From: an uncultured Allomuricauda sp.
Lineage (GTDB): Bacteria > Bacteroidota > Bacteroidia > Flavobacteriales > Flavobacteriaceae
DNA: 52,126 bases
Reading direction: 5' to 3'
Assembly: GCA_937899065.1 (NCBI GenBank)
Contig: CALBPG010000131.1
Location: 1 to 52,126, forward strand
The notes under the pieces were generated by a model, which was given only the letters and a program-made list of their open reading frames with translations, did no database searches and had not been told where the DNA came from. Below, in pieces: positions 15,017 to 23,373 of the stretch. Both the position numbers and the translations under genes were made by a program. Position 1 is the first letter of the stretch; the number at the start of each line of letters is the position of its first letter.

Positions 15017-15979
15017 ATGGATTTTCATCTACTCGTCGATAATTTGACCAATCCTGCCCTGCTCTTCTTTTTCTTGGGTATTATAGCCGTCCAGCTGAAA
15101 AGTGATTTGAGTATTCCCGAGAATTCGTCCAAATTCATATCGCTTTACCTACTTTTTGCTATTGGTTTCAAGGGAGGTATGGAATTGGCGCATAGCGACT
15201 TCAATATGGAAATTGTTTGGTCGCTTTTCTTTGGGATTTTCTTGGCAGTATCCGTTCCTGTATTTGCTTACTTCATTTTAAGGCGCAAATTTAGTGTCGA
15301 AAATTCTGGAGCTATAGCCGCCGCATATGGTTCCGTTAGTGCGGTGACCTTTGTAACGGCCATCTCCTTCTTGGAAATGGAGACCATCAACTTTGGAGGG
15401 CACATGGTTGCTGTAATGGCACTTATGGAAGCACCCTCTATTATTGTAGGGGTATTGTTGATGGCGCTTTTTACCAAACAGAAAACAGAAAAAAACAATT
15501 TTGGAAAGGTTTTGCATCACTCCTTGACCAACGGTAGTGTCCTTCTAATTTTAGGCAGTTTGGCCATTGGCTTCTTCGCCAATGAGCAGCAGGCGGAAGG
15601 CATCAAACCCTTTACCACGGACATTTTCAAAGGGTTCCTGGCAGTATTTCTCTTGGATATGGGAATTACCAGTGGACGAAAATTGGGTGATTTCATCCGC
15701 AAAGGAAAGTTCGCGCTATTCTTTTCGGTTGGACTACCGATAATCAATGGTTGTTTGGTGGCATGGTTCAGCCAATTCATCACCGAAAGTGTAGGAAATC
15801 GATTTTTGTTTGCTATTCTTGCAGCTAGCGCCTCTTATATTGCTGTTCCCGCAGCCATGCGTATTGCTGCCCCAAAGGCAAATCCCAGCTTGTATGTTCC
15901 CATGGCCTTGGCCATCACGTTCCCTTTTAATATCACGTTGGGAATGCCGCTCTATTTGTTTATGATTCAAAGTTTTTAA
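15017..15979 (+). CDS. sbtA: Sodium-dependent bicarbonate transporter SbtA family
   Basis: 320 aa, ten hydrophobic helices in two inverted halves. It has the PF05982 features: the N-terminal NLTNPALLFFFLGIIAVQLK, then LKSDLSIPENSSKFISLYLL and FKGGMELA, a central FLAVFLLDMGITSGRKL, and ASYIAVPAAMRIAAPKANPS near the end. Imports bicarbonate with sodium across the inner membrane. It ends the three-gene cluster with the small membrane protein and the small paralogue. In heterotrophic marine flavobacteria bicarbonate is used by anaplerotic carboxylases; co-regulation with isocitrate dehydrogenase, suggested by the shared promoter, is the notable point. Confidence 0.93.
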   Translation: MDFHLLVDNLTNPALLFFFLGIIAVQLKSDLSIPENSSKFISLYLLFAIGFKGGMELAHSDFNMEIVWSLFFGIFLAVSVPVFAYFILRRKFSVENSGAIAAAYGSVSAVTFVTAISFLEMETINFGGHMVAVMALMEAPSIIVGVLLMALFTKQKTEKNNFGKVLHHSLTNGSVLLILGSLAIGFFANEQQAEGIKPFTTDIFKGFLAVFLLDMGITSGRKLGDFIRKGKFALFFSVGLPIINGCLVAWFSQFITESVGNRFLFAILAASASYIAVPAAMRIAAPKANPSLYVPMALAITFPFNITLGMPLYLFMIQSF

Positions 15980-15996
15980 ATCCAAACCCAGCCGAT

Positions 15997-16365
15997 ATGA
16001 GACTGAAGAAAGTACGTCCTGTAATGTTCCCGAATCACAACGAACATACCGTTTTGGCCCCTTTGCCCATTTCTCCAAAAAAAGTAAAATTGGGGGCTAC
16101 TTTCAAAATTGGACGTCCGGCCAACGCCTCATATCTTTTTCTGGAAAACAGTCTCCCCAAGGTAAATCGAAATCGAAAAATCATGATTCCGGTAAACCGT
16201 TTGGTAGACCAAGTAGTGACCATTATCGGTATTGTAGAACGAGCCAATCAGAAAAGAACTGCTATCCTACAGCGGATGGACAAAAACCAATTTTGTGAAG
16301 GACAGCAAAAGATATATGCAGATGTGGAAAATGCCGTAATTGCCCAAGAACTCATCGCCCTATAA
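15997..16365 (+). CDS. Hypothetical basic protein downstream of sbtA
   Basis: 122 aa, rich in Lys and Arg, no signal peptide or membrane helix. The N-terminal half has turn-rich segments (PNHNEHTVLAPLPISPKKVK); the C-terminal half is helical (RLVDQVVTIIGIVERANQKR onwards). No family recognised. It begins 17 bases after sbtA and so could be the last gene of that operon. Coding status is likely but rests only on length, composition and tight spacing. Confidence 0.55.
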   Translation: MRLKKVRPVMFPNHNEHTVLAPLPISPKKVKLGATFKIGRPANASYLFLENSLPKVNRNRKIMIPVNRLVDQVVTIIGIVERANQKRTAILQRMDKNQFCEGQQKIYADVENAVIAQELIAL

Positions 16366-16404
16366 GTTGTGGATTTGTGTACTTTTAGGTACAAACAAAT
16401 CTGA

Positions 16405-16968
16405 ATGGATAAACATCGATGCGGCTGGTGCCTGGGGGACCCGTTATATCAAGCATATCATGATACAGAATGGGGTGTTCCTGTTAAAGATGACCCTACT
16501 TTTTTTGAGTTTTTGGTTTTGGAAACCTTTCAAGCGGGTCTGAGTTGGATAACCGTTTTGCGAAAACGAGAACATTTTAGAAAGGTATTTGACCAATTCG
16601 ATTACCAGAAAATAGCGAACTACGATTCTACCAAAATCCAAGCACTTTTAGAAGACCCCGGTATCATCAGAAACAAACTGAAGGTAAACGCAGCCGTGTC
16701 TAATGCCAAGGTTTTTATGGAAGTGCAAAAAGAATTCGGAAGCTTCAGTACCTATATTTGGGGTTTTGTGGATGGAAAGCCCATAAAAAATAAATGGCAA
16801 CACCACAAAGAAGCCCCTGCTACCACACCACTCTCCGACACCATAAGCAAAGACTTAAAAAAAAGAGGATTCAAGTTTGTGGGAAGCACCGTGGTATATG
16901 CCTTTATGCAAGCTACCGGAATCGTGAACGACCATGAAGTCAATTGTTTTCGATATGCCGAAGTTTAG
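16405..16968 (+). CDS. tag: DNA-3-methyladenine glycosylase I
   Basis: 187 aa, normal length for Tag, which removes 3-methyladenine from alkylated DNA. Signatures: RCGWCLGDPLYQAYHDTEWG at residues 5-24, supplying the N-terminal zinc-binding Cys and His and the Glu/Trp of the base pocket, the conserved FQAGLSWITVLRKRE, and the C-terminal zinc site HEVNCFRY. The following gene starts 14 bases before its stop codon. Confidence 0.96.
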   Translation: MDKHRCGWCLGDPLYQAYHDTEWGVPVKDDPTFFEFLVLETFQAGLSWITVLRKREHFRKVFDQFDYQKIANYDSTKIQALLEDPGIIRNKLKVNAAVSNAKVFMEVQKEFGSFSTYIWGFVDGKPIKNKWQHHKEAPATTPLSDTISKDLKKRGFKFVGSTVVYAFMQATGIVNDHEVNCFRYAEV

Positions 16969-17539
16969 CCTGCTATTATTCATCTCATGTTTCCTCTGGG
17001 GAATTCTGGGTACAGCCCAGCAAAAAAACGAGCGAGAATCTCGTGTAACGGAGAAAGAAATTCCGGAAAATGCCTTAATACTTCTTAAGCCCTATTTGGA
17101 AGACGCCAAGCGCTTACGGTACTACCAAGAAAGTGATGGTGACAAAAGAAGTTTTGAAGTCAAGTTCAAAAAGGGAAAACTCCGGTATAGTGTGGAATTC
17201 AGCCCTGAGGGAAAGTTAGAAGATGTTGAGTTTCTTATCAAGTCCACCGATATTCCGGATGAGACTTGGGAAGCCATTCAGTCTGAATTTCAAAAGAAGT
17301 TTAGCAAGACCTACGTCAAAAAAATTCAGCAACAGTATCCCAGCGAGGGTAGAGCGGAAAGTGAAGTTTTGAAAGAGGCTTTTCAAAACTTGATTTTGCC
17401 ATACATCCGATATGAATTGGTGGTTGCTGGAAAAAACCAAAACCACCATCGCTTGTACGAAATCCTATTTGATGCCAAAGGCGAACTGTTATTATTGAGG
17501 GAATTTGCACCAACCAACTACGACCATGTCCTCTATTAA
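16955..17539 (+). CDS. Secreted PepSY-like protein, unknown function
   Basis: 194 aa from the ATG at 16955, which gives a signal peptide directly (MPKFSLLLFISCFLWGILGT, then AQQ); the ATG 21 bases earlier would add seven residues. The mature part seems to hold two similar alpha/beta units in which a strand pair (KRSFEVKFKKGKLRYSVEF; later YEILFDAKGELLLL) resembles PepSY-like proteins. It overlaps tag by 14 bases and the next gene by 14 bases, so the three are coupled. Function unknown. Confidence 0.65.
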   Translation: MPKFSLLLFISCFLWGILGTAQQKNERESRVTEKEIPENALILLKPYLEDAKRLRYYQESDGDKRSFEVKFKKGKLRYSVEFSPEGKLEDVEFLIKSTDIPDETWEAIQSEFQKKFSKTYVKKIQQQYPSEGRAESEVLKEAFQNLILPYIRYELVVAGKNQNHHRLYEILFDAKGELLLLREFAPTNYDHVLY

Positions 17540-18209
17540 AAGAGGCTTCTTGTTCCTTGTTTTGTTTGCCCATTGGAATATTCAAGGGCAAGAAAATCTA
17601 ACAGGTTTTTGGCAACCCCAAGTGGGATTGGGCTATCAAGTCTCCGAACAATATGCCCACAACTTCTCCGTTGCCTCGCGATTTTTCATTGTGGAAGAAG
17701 GTGAGACAACCTTTTCGAACCGTCAAATTGACTTGGTTCATTTTTCAAACTACAAAATTCGAGAGAACCAAAGTCTGGCTCTGGGTATCCAATATCGCTT
17801 TCGCGAAAGTTTTGATGGCGGGGCCAATGAATTGCGCCTTACCCAACAATACAACCAGCGTTCCCGTCCTTTTGTAATTCGGTTTGGGCACAGAATCCGT
17901 TCGGAACAACGTATCACCAAAGCTAGAACTACCCATCGGTTTCGGTATCGGTTTGCATTGGATTTTCCGTTGCAAGGCGAAAAGTTGGATGTGGGTGAAG
18001 CCTATTTGGTGGCAACTGTAGAACCCTTATTAAGTATTGCTAAAGGACGTAATCCTGAATACGACGGACGCATCAGCGCTCAGATTGGATGGCAATTGCA
18101 AAAGGATTTCAAAATCCAATTTGGTACAGAATATCGCATGGAAGATTTTACCCATACCCTACCAGAGCACGTTTTCTTTATTCTGTCTTCGGTGCAGTTA
18201 ACGTTGTAG
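17526..18209 (+). CDS. DUF2490 outer-membrane beta-barrel protein
   Basis: 227 aa from ATG 17526, beginning with a signal peptide that ends at IQGQ. The rest alternates hydrophobic and polar residues in about ten strands, with the DUF2490 features GFWQPQVGLGYQVSEQ, then SRPFVIRFGHRIRSEQRI, and a terminal strand ending in an aromatic-poor but hydrophobic SSVQLTL. Probably a small outer-membrane barrel; no known substrate. It pairs with the preceding secreted protein by overlap. Its last 12 bases overlap the convergent aat gene. Confidence 0.8.
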   Translation: MSSIKRGFLFLVLFAHWNIQGQENLTGFWQPQVGLGYQVSEQYAHNFSVASRFFIVEEGETTFSNRQIDLVHFSNYKIRENQSLALGIQYRFRESFDGGANELRLTQQYNQRSRPFVIRFGHRIRSEQRITKARTTHRFRYRFALDFPLQGEKLDVGEAYLVATVEPLLSIAKGRNPEYDGRISAQIGWQLQKDFKIQFGTEYRMEDFTHTLPEHVFFILSSVQLTL

Positions 18210-18860
18210 GATTTCTATAAATAAAGAACGAGGGATAAGCTCGGCACCAAGACTCTCCAAATGGTCGGTATGTATTTGGCAATCCACCAATTTATACCCC
18301 TTTTGTTCCACATCTTGTACCATTTTGATAAACGCAAACTTCGAAGCATTGGGGACTTCACTAAACATACTTTCCCCGCAAAACACATTACCCAAATCCA
18401 TTCCATAAAGTCCCCCTACCAATTTGCCATTTTGCCATACTTCATAAGACTTGGCCAGCCCCTTTTCATTTAATTTGATGAAGGCTTCTTTCATTTTTCG
18501 AGTAATCCAAGTTCCCTCTTGGCCTTTGCGTTCAATACTGGAGCATTTTTCAATGACCTGCTCAAAGGCTTGATTGATGGTAATTTGAAAACGGCCGCCT
18601 CGTTCCAAACGCCGCATGCTTTTAGATATCTTAAGTTTATTGGGGTATAGTACCATCCGAGGGTCCGGACTCCACCAAAGAATCAAGGTATCATCATTGA
18701 ACCAAGGAAAAATTCCGCTTTTGTAGGCCAAAAGAAGTCGTTCGCTGGATAAGTCCCCACCCACAGCCAAGAGACCGTCTTCATTGGCACGGTCCACGGG
18801 GGGAAATTCCAGTCGGTCACCTAAGAAGTAAAGTCCAAAATCGTTGCCGTCTTTTTGCAA
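18198..18860 (-). CDS. aat: Leucyl/phenylalanyl-tRNA--protein transferase
   Basis: 220 aa. Adds Leu or Phe from aminoacyl-tRNA to proteins with N-terminal Arg or Lys, marking them for the ClpS/ClpAP N-end rule route. Family blocks: EFPPVDRANEDGLLAVGGDL, YKSGIFPWFND, WWSPDPRMVL, GLYGMDLGNVFCGESMFS and the closing VDCQIHTDHLESLGA. The nine N-terminal residues before LYFLGD are slightly longer than in many relatives. It is 29 bases behind the AtoE-like gene on the same strand. Confidence 0.96.
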   Translation of the reverse strand: MQKDGNDFGLYFLGDRLEFPPVDRANEDGLLAVGGDLSSERLLLAYKSGIFPWFNDDTLILWWSPDPRMVLYPNKLKISKSMRRLERGGRFQITINQAFEQVIEKCSSIERKGQEGTWITRKMKEAFIKLNEKGLAKSYEVWQNGKLVGGLYGMDLGNVFCGESMFSEVPNASKFAFIKMVQDVEQKGYKLVDCQIHTDHLESLGAELIPRSLFIEILQR

Positions 18861-18889
18861 CCTTCTTTTTTTTAAAGGTACAAAAGTCC

Positions 18890-20254
18890 CTATAACAGGA
18901 GAAGCGCTATCAGGAAGATTCCACTAGAAACCAGCATAAAAATGAGGGTGTAGGGGAGAATTTCCTTGGCTTTCAATTGCGTGATTCCCAAAAGTGGTAG
19001 CGCCCAAAAAGGTTGAAGCATATTGGTAACCTGATCCCCGTAAGCTAGTGCCATTATGGCTTTAGGTAAAGGCACTCCAAGTTTTAAAGCTGACTCTACC
19101 ACAAGCGGACCTTGAATAGCCCATTGCCCACCTCCGCTAGGCACAAAAAGATTGACCAACCCTGCGCTAAAAAACGTGTAGACAGGCAAGGTCACTTCTG
19201 TACTTACCGAAACAAAGAAATCTGATATTTCTTGAATCAAACCACTTTCGGCCATGACACCCATTATGCCGAAATAGAGTGGAAACTGAATCAGAATACC
19301 CGAAGTATCTTTTATAGCCTCATTCACAGCCTTGAGAAAGCTTTTAAAACTGCCATGCAGTACAATGGCCAAGCCCAGCATAAAGAGATTCAGCATATTT
19401 GGGGTAATATTGAGACTTTTCAAGAGACCACTATATTGTACTACAAATGCGGAAAGAATGAGCACTCCAAAAGACCACGCCAGTACTTTGGAATATTCCA
19501 GTCGCTCTGCTCCTGATACGTCAACTTCTTTATTGTTGTCGAAATGATATGACTCCAATCTTTGCGGCGGATTGCTTTTCTTCTTACCCAAGAAAAAAAC
19601 CAATAGTGCAATCGCCAATACGACCAAACCAAAAATGAGCAAGTTCCAGACACTTAGAATGGTTTCTGCGGTTGGGATGGTTTCGGGCAGAGGACCTACC
19701 GTATTTGATAGATTGGTTAACAGATTTTGCAGGTGTCCCGATTCGGCAACCTTTAATGGGGCCGAACCACTAATCCCACCATGCCATACCATCAATCCCG
19801 AGTAACCGCAAGCACCAATTAAGGGGTAATTGATGTTTAGATTGTTCTTTTGGGCATGTTCACCGACCTTTCTGGCCAGAATTGCGCCAAAAATTAATCC
19901 AAGTCCCCAATTGAAAAACGAAACCAACATGGTTGATATCACCACAATTACTGCTGCAGATGACGTAGACCGAATACCTTGGGTGAGCCCCATTATAATG
20001 CGTTGCAAGGGTTTGCTAAGCACAAGAACATGGCCCAGCACCAAAATCAGTATCATCTGATAAGCGAATACCAGCAACCCTGGATTCCAGATACCAGATT
20101 CCCATGCTTTCAACACAAAAACAACGTCTCCTTTGGCCACTGGAGAAAAAATGATGGCCAAAAGCAAAGTGAATAAGGTCAACAACACAGCAATGGTGAA
20201 AGGCGAGGGTAAAAATCGCCGAAACGCTTGCGTTATGACCTCCGTCAGGCGCAA
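18890..20254 (-). CDS. AtoE-like short-chain fatty acid transporter
   Basis: 454 aa with about 12 hydrophobic helices, matching the AtoE/TIGR00366 family by length and by the segments LPSPFTIAVLLTLFTLLLA, VSFFNWGLGLIFGAILARK, CGYSGLMVWHGGISGSAPLK and NLFVPSGGGQWAIQGP. Members are thought to import short-chain fatty acids or related carboxylates, mostly by genetic evidence in E. coli. It starts five bases after the DUF3127 gene and precedes aat, forming a minus-strand cluster with no obvious shared theme. Confidence 0.88.
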   Translation of the reverse strand: MRLTEVITQAFRRFLPSPFTIAVLLTLFTLLLAIIFSPVAKGDVVFVLKAWESGIWNPGLLVFAYQMILILVLGHVLVLSKPLQRIIMGLTQGIRSTSSAAVIVVISTMLVSFFNWGLGLIFGAILARKVGEHAQKNNLNINYPLIGACGYSGLMVWHGGISGSAPLKVAESGHLQNLLTNLSNTVGPLPETIPTAETILSVWNLLIFGLVVLAIALLVFFLGKKKSNPPQRLESYHFDNNKEVDVSGAERLEYSKVLAWSFGVLILSAFVVQYSGLLKSLNITPNMLNLFMLGLAIVLHGSFKSFLKAVNEAIKDTSGILIQFPLYFGIMGVMAESGLIQEISDFFVSVSTEVTLPVYTFFSAGLVNLFVPSGGGQWAIQGPLVVESALKLGVPLPKAIMALAYGDQVTNMLQPFWALPLLGITQLKAKEILPYTLIFMLVSSGIFLIALLLL

Positions 20255-20259
20255 ATCAA

Positions 20260-20640
20260 TTAGAACGGTAGGTCGTCGTGGTCTTCTTCGTTTAAGTCAT
20301 CGGCTGGCTCAAAAGCTTCCATCGGAGGAACGGGAGGCATATTTTCGGCTCCCTCTCCCGCACCTTCAAGATTCTCGATACGCCATCCCTGAATGGAATT
20401 GAAATATTTGGTCTCCCCTTGCGGATTGACCCATTCGCGACCGCGGAGATTGATACTTACTTTGACCATTTGGCCCACTTGATAGGAGTTCAGTAGGTCG
20501 CACTTATCCTGTACGAATTCCATACTGATATGTTGTGGATATTGTTCTTCGGTAGTTACTACAATTTCTCGCTTGCGAAAACCGTTATTTCCATAAGTTT
20601 TCGTTTCATCAATCAGTTTTATTCTTCCTTGAACTTCCAT
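20260..20640 (-). CDS. DUF3127 OB-fold protein with SSB-like acidic tip
   Basis: 126 aa. Residues 1-90 form a DUF3127 domain, predicted OB-fold (MEVQGRIKLIDETKTYGNNG, then FRKREIVVTTEE, and INLRGREWVNPQGETKYFNS), a family resembling phage or bacterial single-strand-binding proteins. The tail is disordered and acidic and ends DDLPF, similar to the DDDIPF tip by which SSB recruits DNA-repair and replication proteins. DNA binding and tip function are inference. Divergent from a histidine kinase gene. Confidence 0.85.
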   Translation of the reverse strand: MEVQGRIKLIDETKTYGNNGFRKREIVVTTEEQYPQHISMEFVQDKCDLLNSYQVGQMVKVSINLRGREWVNPQGETKYFNSIQGWRIENLEGAGEGAENMPPVPPMEAFEPADDLNEEDHDDLPF

Positions 20641-20767
20641 ACTATTTTAAACTTTACTGAATGTTCAAAAGTACAAAAACACATTCCATACCCTAACACC
20701 CCAGCAAGTGAACTATCAACAAATTTTTGGTTTTTGCGTTATCTTTAAACAACACTAGTGTATCATA

Positions 20768-21916
20768 ATGGATTTTGTCCCCAAAAGAAAAGCATCCAAT
20801 ATCATTCTCTTGGTGTCGGCTTTTGTCATCGTTAGCCTAATTCTTTGGAATACCAACAGTTTCTTTAAGAAATTCAAAGAGGAAGAACGGCTTAAAATGG
20901 AGATTTGGGCCACCGCCCAGCTAGAGCTTATTGAATCTTCCGTAGACCAAGAGCTTGGAAACCTTACGCTGAAAGTGATGGGGAACAATACCTCAACCCC
21001 AATGATTTTGGTTCATGAAGAAGGAACTATCAAAACCCATAATTTTCCAGCGGAAAAGGTTTTGGACACTGCTTATATCCAAACCAAGATTGAACAGTTC
21101 AAACGTGAAAATGAACCTATCCAAATCGTTCAAGATGGCGAGCTGCTGGAAACTTTATACTACGGCAACTCTGAAGTTTTGAACAAACTAAAATTTTATC
21201 CGCTCGCACTATTGCTCATCATTTTTCTTTTCGCTGCGGTAATCTTTTTCTTTTTTAAAACGAACAAGGCCTCAGAACAGAATAAACTATGGGCCGGCAT
21301 GGCAAAAGAAACGGCGCACCAAATTGGAACACCATTGACCTCGCTGCTAGGTTGGAACGAGCTTTTGAAAACAGAAGACATCAATCCCGATATCACCCAT
21401 GAAATTGGAAAAGACATCTTGCGGTTGCAAACCATAACAGAACGCTTTTCGAAAATAGGCTCCATTCCTAAATTGGAGGTACATGATATTGTATTGGAAA
21501 CAGAGCAAGCCTACGAATACCTCAAACGCAGAAGTTCTCGTTTGGTCAATTTTTCCTTCAGCTCAGAAATTGATAAAATGCCTGTGTTGCTCAATCCTCC
21601 TCTTTACAATTGGAGCATTGAAAATCTTGTGAAAAACGGTATTGATGCCATGAAAGGGAAAGGGGACATCAGCATACAAATTGAGCAGAAAGGACAACAT
21701 GTGAACGTACTGGTAACCGACTCGGGGCATGGCATTCCAAAAAGCGACTTTCAGAACATTTTTAATCCTGGAGTAACGTCCAAAAAACGGGGTTGGGGGC
21801 TAGGACTCTCGTTAGTGAAAAGGATTGTGGAAGAATACCACAAAGGAAAAATCAAGGTGCTTTCTTCCAACAAGGCGGGTACCGTAATGCAGATTTCTTT
21901 ACGGGCCAAAGTATAA
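20768..21916 (+). CDS. Membrane sensor histidine kinase (no partner regulator nearby)
   Basis: 382 aa: helix at about 10-28, an extracytoplasmic region of about 120 residues, second helix at about 142-163, a dimerisation box with the phospho-acceptor His in KETAHQIGTPLTSLLGW, and an HATPase domain with N box (NLVKNGIDAMKGKG), G1 box (VTDSGHGIPK) and G2 box (RGWGLGLSLVKRI). The H-box has Gln-Ile-Gly after His in place of the usual Glu-Ile-Arg, a variant common in Bacteroidota. No response regulator is adjacent; the next gene, six bases away, is a zinc-ribbon membrane protein. Confidence 0.93.
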   Translation: MDFVPKRKASNIILLVSAFVIVSLILWNTNSFFKKFKEEERLKMEIWATAQLELIESSVDQELGNLTLKVMGNNTSTPMILVHEEGTIKTHNFPAEKVLDTAYIQTKIEQFKRENEPIQIVQDGELLETLYYGNSEVLNKLKFYPLALLLIIFLFAAVIFFFFKTNKASEQNKLWAGMAKETAHQIGTPLTSLLGWNELLKTEDINPDITHEIGKDILRLQTITERFSKIGSIPKLEVHDIVLETEQAYEYLKRRSSRLVNFSFSSEIDKMPVLLNPPLYNWSIENLVKNGIDAMKGKGDISIQIEQKGQHVNVLVTDSGHGIPKSDFQNIFNPGVTSKKRGWGLGLSLVKRIVEEYHKGKIKVLSSNKAGTVMQISLRAKV

Positions 21917-21922
21917 TGGGGT

Positions 21923-22273
21923 ATGGCAAAATCTAAAAAAATAGTGATTAAGGAGGGTGAAATCACCAATCATTGCCCGGTGTGCTTCAACATAAAGTTG
22001 AAGATCACATTTTACCAACAGCATACTTTTACAGCCTTTTACCACAAGACCACGGATGAAGTCACGCATGAAATAAAGTGTAAAAAATGTTATTCCATCA
22101 TTTATCCTGTAGACTGGACTGATGATATTGAAAGGGTATATGAATACTACAACAAACTTGTGGTGCCCGAAAGGAGTTCTTTGCGCTTCACTACCTTGTT
22201 TTTTGTATTAATCTTATTGGTATTGGGGCTTATCGGAGGCGGAATCTATTTGTATTTGGAAGGATTTATTTAA
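21923..22273 (+). CDS. Zinc-ribbon protein with C-terminal membrane anchor
   Basis: 116 aa. Two CxxC pairs (C18/C21 in HCPVC and C53/C56 in KCKKC) should bind one zinc ion. A single hydrophobic helix at about 91-112 anchors the C-terminus. No family recognised beyond that. It follows the histidine kinase by six bases and is probably co-transcribed with it, so it may act in the same signalling path. Its last eight bases overlap the convergent HIT gene. Confidence 0.7.
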   Translation: MAKSKKIVIKEGEITNHCPVCFNIKLKITFYQQHTFTAFYHKTTDEVTHEIKCKKCYSIIYPVDWTDDIERVYEYYNKLVVPERSSLRFTTLFFVLILLVLGLIGGGIYLYLEGFI

Positions 22274-22658
22274 GCTCCTCTCGTATTTGCCGCGCAATCC
22301 TTTCAAACTGCTCTTTCTCAAGTTTTACCTTATGTTGAAAGGTAGCGTTAACCATACTTTTTAGTGGAATCAAGTGAACGTGCACATGTGGTACTTCAAG
22401 GCCAATGACCGTCATGCCCACACGTTCGCAAGGAATCGCTGCTTCCACAGCATGGGCAACATTTTTGGAAAATTGCATCAAACCTAGGTATTCCTCTTCT
22501 GATAAATCCCAGATTTTATCTACCTCCTTTTTGGTAACACATAAGGTATGCCCTTCTGCGTTGGGATTGATATCGAGAAAAGCAAAATGCTTTTCATCCT
22601 CTGCAATTTTGTAGCAGGGAATGTCTCCATTGATGATTTTGGTGAAAATACTGGCCAT
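22266..22658 (-). CDS. HIT-family nucleotide hydrolase
   Basis: 130 aa histidine-triad protein, predicted to hydrolyse purine nucleoside phosphoramidates or related nucleotides. The triad HVHVHLIP lies near residue 92-99. The N-terminal SIFTKIINGDIPCYKIAEDE and AFLDINPNAEGHTLCVTKKE are standard for the HINT branch. It follows greA on the same strand with a 55-base gap, an order often kept in Bacteroidota. Confidence 0.95.
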   Translation of the reverse strand: MASIFTKIINGDIPCYKIAEDEKHFAFLDINPNAEGHTLCVTKKEVDKIWDLSEEEYLGLMQFSKNVAHAVEAAIPCERVGMTVIGLEVPHVHVHLIPLKSMVNATFQHKVKLEKEQFERIARQIREELK

Positions 22659-22713
22659 GAAAGAATAAAAAACCTGTGCAATGACAGATTTTAAAGGTAC
22701 TTATTTTTAGAAC

Positions 22714-23190
22714 TTATTCTCTGGTGATTTCCAAGATATCGAATAGTAAAGTGCCATTGGGAACCTTGATTTCAGCTACATCGCCAACTGATTTTCCCAA
22801 CAAACCTTTTCCAATAGGGGAAGTGACAGAAATTTTACCGGCTTTCAGGTCTGCTTCGCTTTCAGCAACCAAGGTATACTTTACTTCCATACCATTGGCT
22901 TGGTTCTTTAGTTTGACGGTTGAAAGTACAAGGGCTTTTGAGGTGTCCAATTGGGATTCGTCAATCAAACGGGCATTGGACAGGGTTTCTTCCATTTTTG
23001 AAATCTTCATCTCCAGCAATCCCTGCGCTTCTTTCGCCGCGTCATATTCGGCATTTTCCGATAAATCTCCCTTGTCCCTTGCTTCTGCAATCGCCTGGGA
23101 TGCCTTTGGGCGTTCTATGTCTTTAAGCTGATTCAGTTCTTCACGTAACTTCTTCAGTCCTTCAGGGGTATAGTATGATATTTTACTCAT
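22714..23190 (-). CDS. greA: Transcription elongation factor GreA
   Basis: 158 aa from the ATG at 23190; the longer reading from 23238 adds 16 residues not found in GreA. GreA binds the RNA polymerase secondary channel and stimulates cleavage of backtracked RNA. The N-terminal coiled coil carries the acidic tip in ARDKGDLSENAEYDAAKEAQ, with Asp and Glu of DLSENAEY as the catalytic residues. The C-terminal FKBP-like domain has SPIGKGLLGKSVGDVAEIKV. The leader holds a strong hairpin followed by T6 beginning at the predicted transcription start, see separate entry. Confidence 0.97.
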   Translation of the reverse strand: MSKISYYTPEGLKKLREELNQLKDIERPKASQAIAEARDKGDLSENAEYDAAKEAQGLLEMKISKMEETLSNARLIDESQLDTSKALVLSTVKLKNQANGMEVKYTLVAESEADLKAGKISVTSPIGKGLLGKSVGDVAEIKVPNGTLLFDILEITRE

Positions 23191-23270
23191 GTTTTTCAAT
23201 TTTATAAGCAAATAGGTCTCGTGAAAAATGAGATGCATTTTCCAGTTGACCTTTGCGATACAAATACAAA

Positions 23271-23326
23271 AAATCCTCTACGTTAACTGTTGACGCACAG
23301 TTTTGCGAGGATTTAACGCAAATATA
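23271..23326 (-). promoter_or_regulatory. greA promoter and leader hairpin with T-run (possible attenuator)
   Basis: Minus-strand TATATTTG (23326-23319) matches the -7 consensus exactly. Just downstream lies a nested hairpin: outer arms AAATCCTC (23314-23307) and GAGGATTT (23278-23271), inner arms AACTGT/ACAGTT (23302-23285). The outer arm runs directly into TTTTTT. The predicted transcript thus starts at the hairpin, followed by U6, about 80 bases before the greA ATG. That is a terminator-like leader, not a 3' terminator, because no minus-strand gene ends here. Analogous leader termination controls greA in E. coli. Confidence 0.6.
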
Positions 23327-23373
23327 GGCATTTTTTGACCACTTTTGTTATTGAAACATCCGAATTCATTGCT

